From positions 1 to 23,170 of IMG/VR virus record IMGVR_UViG_3300042402_005128: a stretch of 23,170 nucleotides of DNA, one strand, 5' to 3'. The notes beneath the pieces are model-generated. The model saw nothing but the letters and a program-made list of their open reading frames with translations. It ran no database searches and was not told the DNA's origin. The translations under genes were made by a program, and so were the position numbers. Of the stretch, positions 22,031 through 23,170 are shown in pieces (position 1 is the first letter of the stretch; the number at the start of each line of letters is the position of its first letter). This DNA is from a virus.

Positions 22031-23170
22031 ATGCCTCTAATTAATTTTAGAACAAATCTAAAGTCCTTACGGTTTGGTGCCGATAGGCCAGGTGGAGGTA
22101 GTAGCGATCAACCTTTCGTTCAATTCCCTATTGAAGATGCTAGTACACCAACTCAATTTAGAGCCTATTACGAAAATAACAGGACAGGATTAGACTACCC
22201 GGTAAGGGGAGGTGCTATTACTACTTTGCTTCAAGGACAGGTAGGTGTGATTTCATCTACAATCGATAGAGAGAGGATACAAAAATTTTTTAACAGTGCC
22301 CCGCGCGGTACTACGTTTGTTACAAAGCAAAAAAATTTACAATTAACCAATCCTAGAATACAGGTACCAAACAGTTTAACATTTTCAGATGTTGAAGGAA
22401 TCGATAACGTTTACCTACCTGTTACCAACATCTACCAGCCTGCTAATACTCTAGCCCAGGTACAGGTAATGGGTACTGGAGCACACTTTAATAGACACGG
22501 GTTTGTACCTTCTATCTATCAATCACCCTTGAGAACCTATGCCTACATCGTAGGTAATCCTGAAAACAATACATCTACTACAAATAGGTTAGCTATCTTA
22601 GCAGCATTAAAGCTCGGTAGTGGTATTAATAGAGACATAGATCCTGCCCTTGTTGATAGACTTGGAATCTCTACTCTACAGAATCAAATCTATAATTATA
22701 TAGGGGGTCCTGGATCAGTATATGGAGTTGGATTTACTAGAGTTTCTAGAGATGCCGATACTCGTGCCACTGAACTATTAACTAAGAGCACAAGAGGCTT
22801 TACAATTAACGGTAATCCCCAGCCCACAGGAGTGAGTAAACCTTACTCTGCTATAGCGTTAACCTATCAACAGCTTGCCGATCAAGATACCCGCTCTACT
22901 AACCCCGAAGCACCAGTAAAAGCTAAGGTATCCGATTTTAGAAAACTAACCAATAACGGTAGACCTGTTATATTATGGAGCGATTACCCGAACCTAAATA
23001 TTCAGGGCCCTTCTAAAGGAATTAATGGACCAGGCCTTGGTATAGGGAATCCCGGTGCTCCGTTAACAGGATCTAGGTATACTCAGTATCAGGAGGTAGG
23101 AGAAGACCTATTAAATATGACCGATCCTCTGACTAACAATTTATTCTATAATCCAAGTAACGGAGGGACT
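22031..23170 (+). CDS. N-terminal part of a large phage structural protein, cut by window end
   Basis: The ATG at 22031, one base after the preceding stop, opens a frame that continues without a stop to the last base: 380 residues. It begins MPLINFRTNLKSLRFGADRP. Residues about 66-113 (RGGAITTLLQGQVGVISSTI, then DRERIQKFFNSAPRGTTFVT and KQKNLQLTNP) recall a 'DRxRIxKFL...G..F..KQxxLQLxNP' segment that I associate with structural or baseplate proteins of Bacteroidota phages. Much of the rest is Asn/Pro/Gly/Thr-rich with TGVSKPYSAIALTYQQLAD near residue 271. Position after the tape measure suggests a baseplate or distal tail protein. The function is inferred from context. Confidence 0.75.
   Translation, partial: MPLINFRTNLKSLRFGADRPGGGSSDQPFVQFPIEDASTPTQFRAYYENNRTGLDYPVRGGAITTLLQGQVGVISSTIDRERIQKFFNSAPRGTTFVTKQKNLQLTNPRIQVPNSLTFSDVEGIDNVYLPVTNIYQPANTLAQVQVMGTGAHFNRHGFVPSIYQSPLRTYAYIVGNPENNTSTTNRLAILAALKLGSGINRDIDPALVDRLGISTLQNQIYNYIGGPGSVYGVGFTRVSRDADTRATELLTKSTRGFTINGNPQPTGVSKPYSAIALTYQQLADQDTRSTNPEAPVKAKVSDFRKLTNNGRPVILWSDYPNLNIQGPSKGINGPGLGIGNPGAPLTGSRYTQYQEVGEDLLNMTDPLTNNLFYNPSNGGT

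Overview
The window is a late-gene and accessory stretch of a contractile-tailed (T4-like) bacteriophage, probably infecting a member of the Bacteroidota. The phage assignment rests on a sheath protein (13482-15605), a gp19-type tail tube protein (16171-16656), a tail-assembly chaperone candidate (18420-19431), a tape-measure protein (19460-21787) and a very long tail fibre ending in an endosialidase-type chaperone domain (2858-7771). The host inference is weaker. Almost no start codon has a Shine-Dalgarno sequence; starts are instead preceded by A-rich leaders. One promoter also fits the Bacteroidota form TTTG-N19-TAnnTT. Every gene is on the + strand, and many neighbours overlap or abut.

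Layout. Bases 1-2779 hold a tight cluster: the end of a GT9-like glycosyltransferase, an FkbM-methyltransferase/sulfotransferase fusion, an APS-kinase-like protein, a HUP nucleotidyltransferase and a DUF2061 membrane protein. This reads as a sulfation module with its own donor (PAPS) supply. Bases 2858-8306 hold the 1637-residue fibre, with roughly 170 Gly-Thr-Ser-type triplets, a six-repeat kelch-like block and an S74 domain, plus a small partner structural protein. Bases 8307-8604 hold no gene but contain a compact group I intron core and, just before the next ATG, a host-like promoter. Bases 8605-12874 hold a four-domain FkbM/glycosyltransferase polypeptide and a TibC/BAHT-type protein O-heptosyltransferase homologue. 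From 13004 on are small proteins, the sheath, the tube, a glycine-rich adhesin-like protein between two terminators, a membrane protein, the chaperone, the tape measure and two further genes, the last cut by the window end.

How it may fit together (inference). The sugar-modifying genes sit on both sides of a fibre that is unusually rich in Thr and Ser. One reading is a virion-glycosylation pathway: a protein O-glycosyltransferase starts the glycan, the multi-domain enzyme extends it, the two FkbM domains methylate it, and the sulfotransferase, fed by the APS kinase, sulfates it. Modification of the host surface is the main alternative.

Regulation. The motif TATTTAT, the reverse complement of the T4 late-promoter core ATAAATA, lies in almost every true intergenic gap, usually 14-61 bases before a structural gene. 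It looks like the late promoter of this phage. A T9 run at the end of the chaperone ORF suggests a programmed frameshift, or a sequencing error, joining it to a downstream segment.
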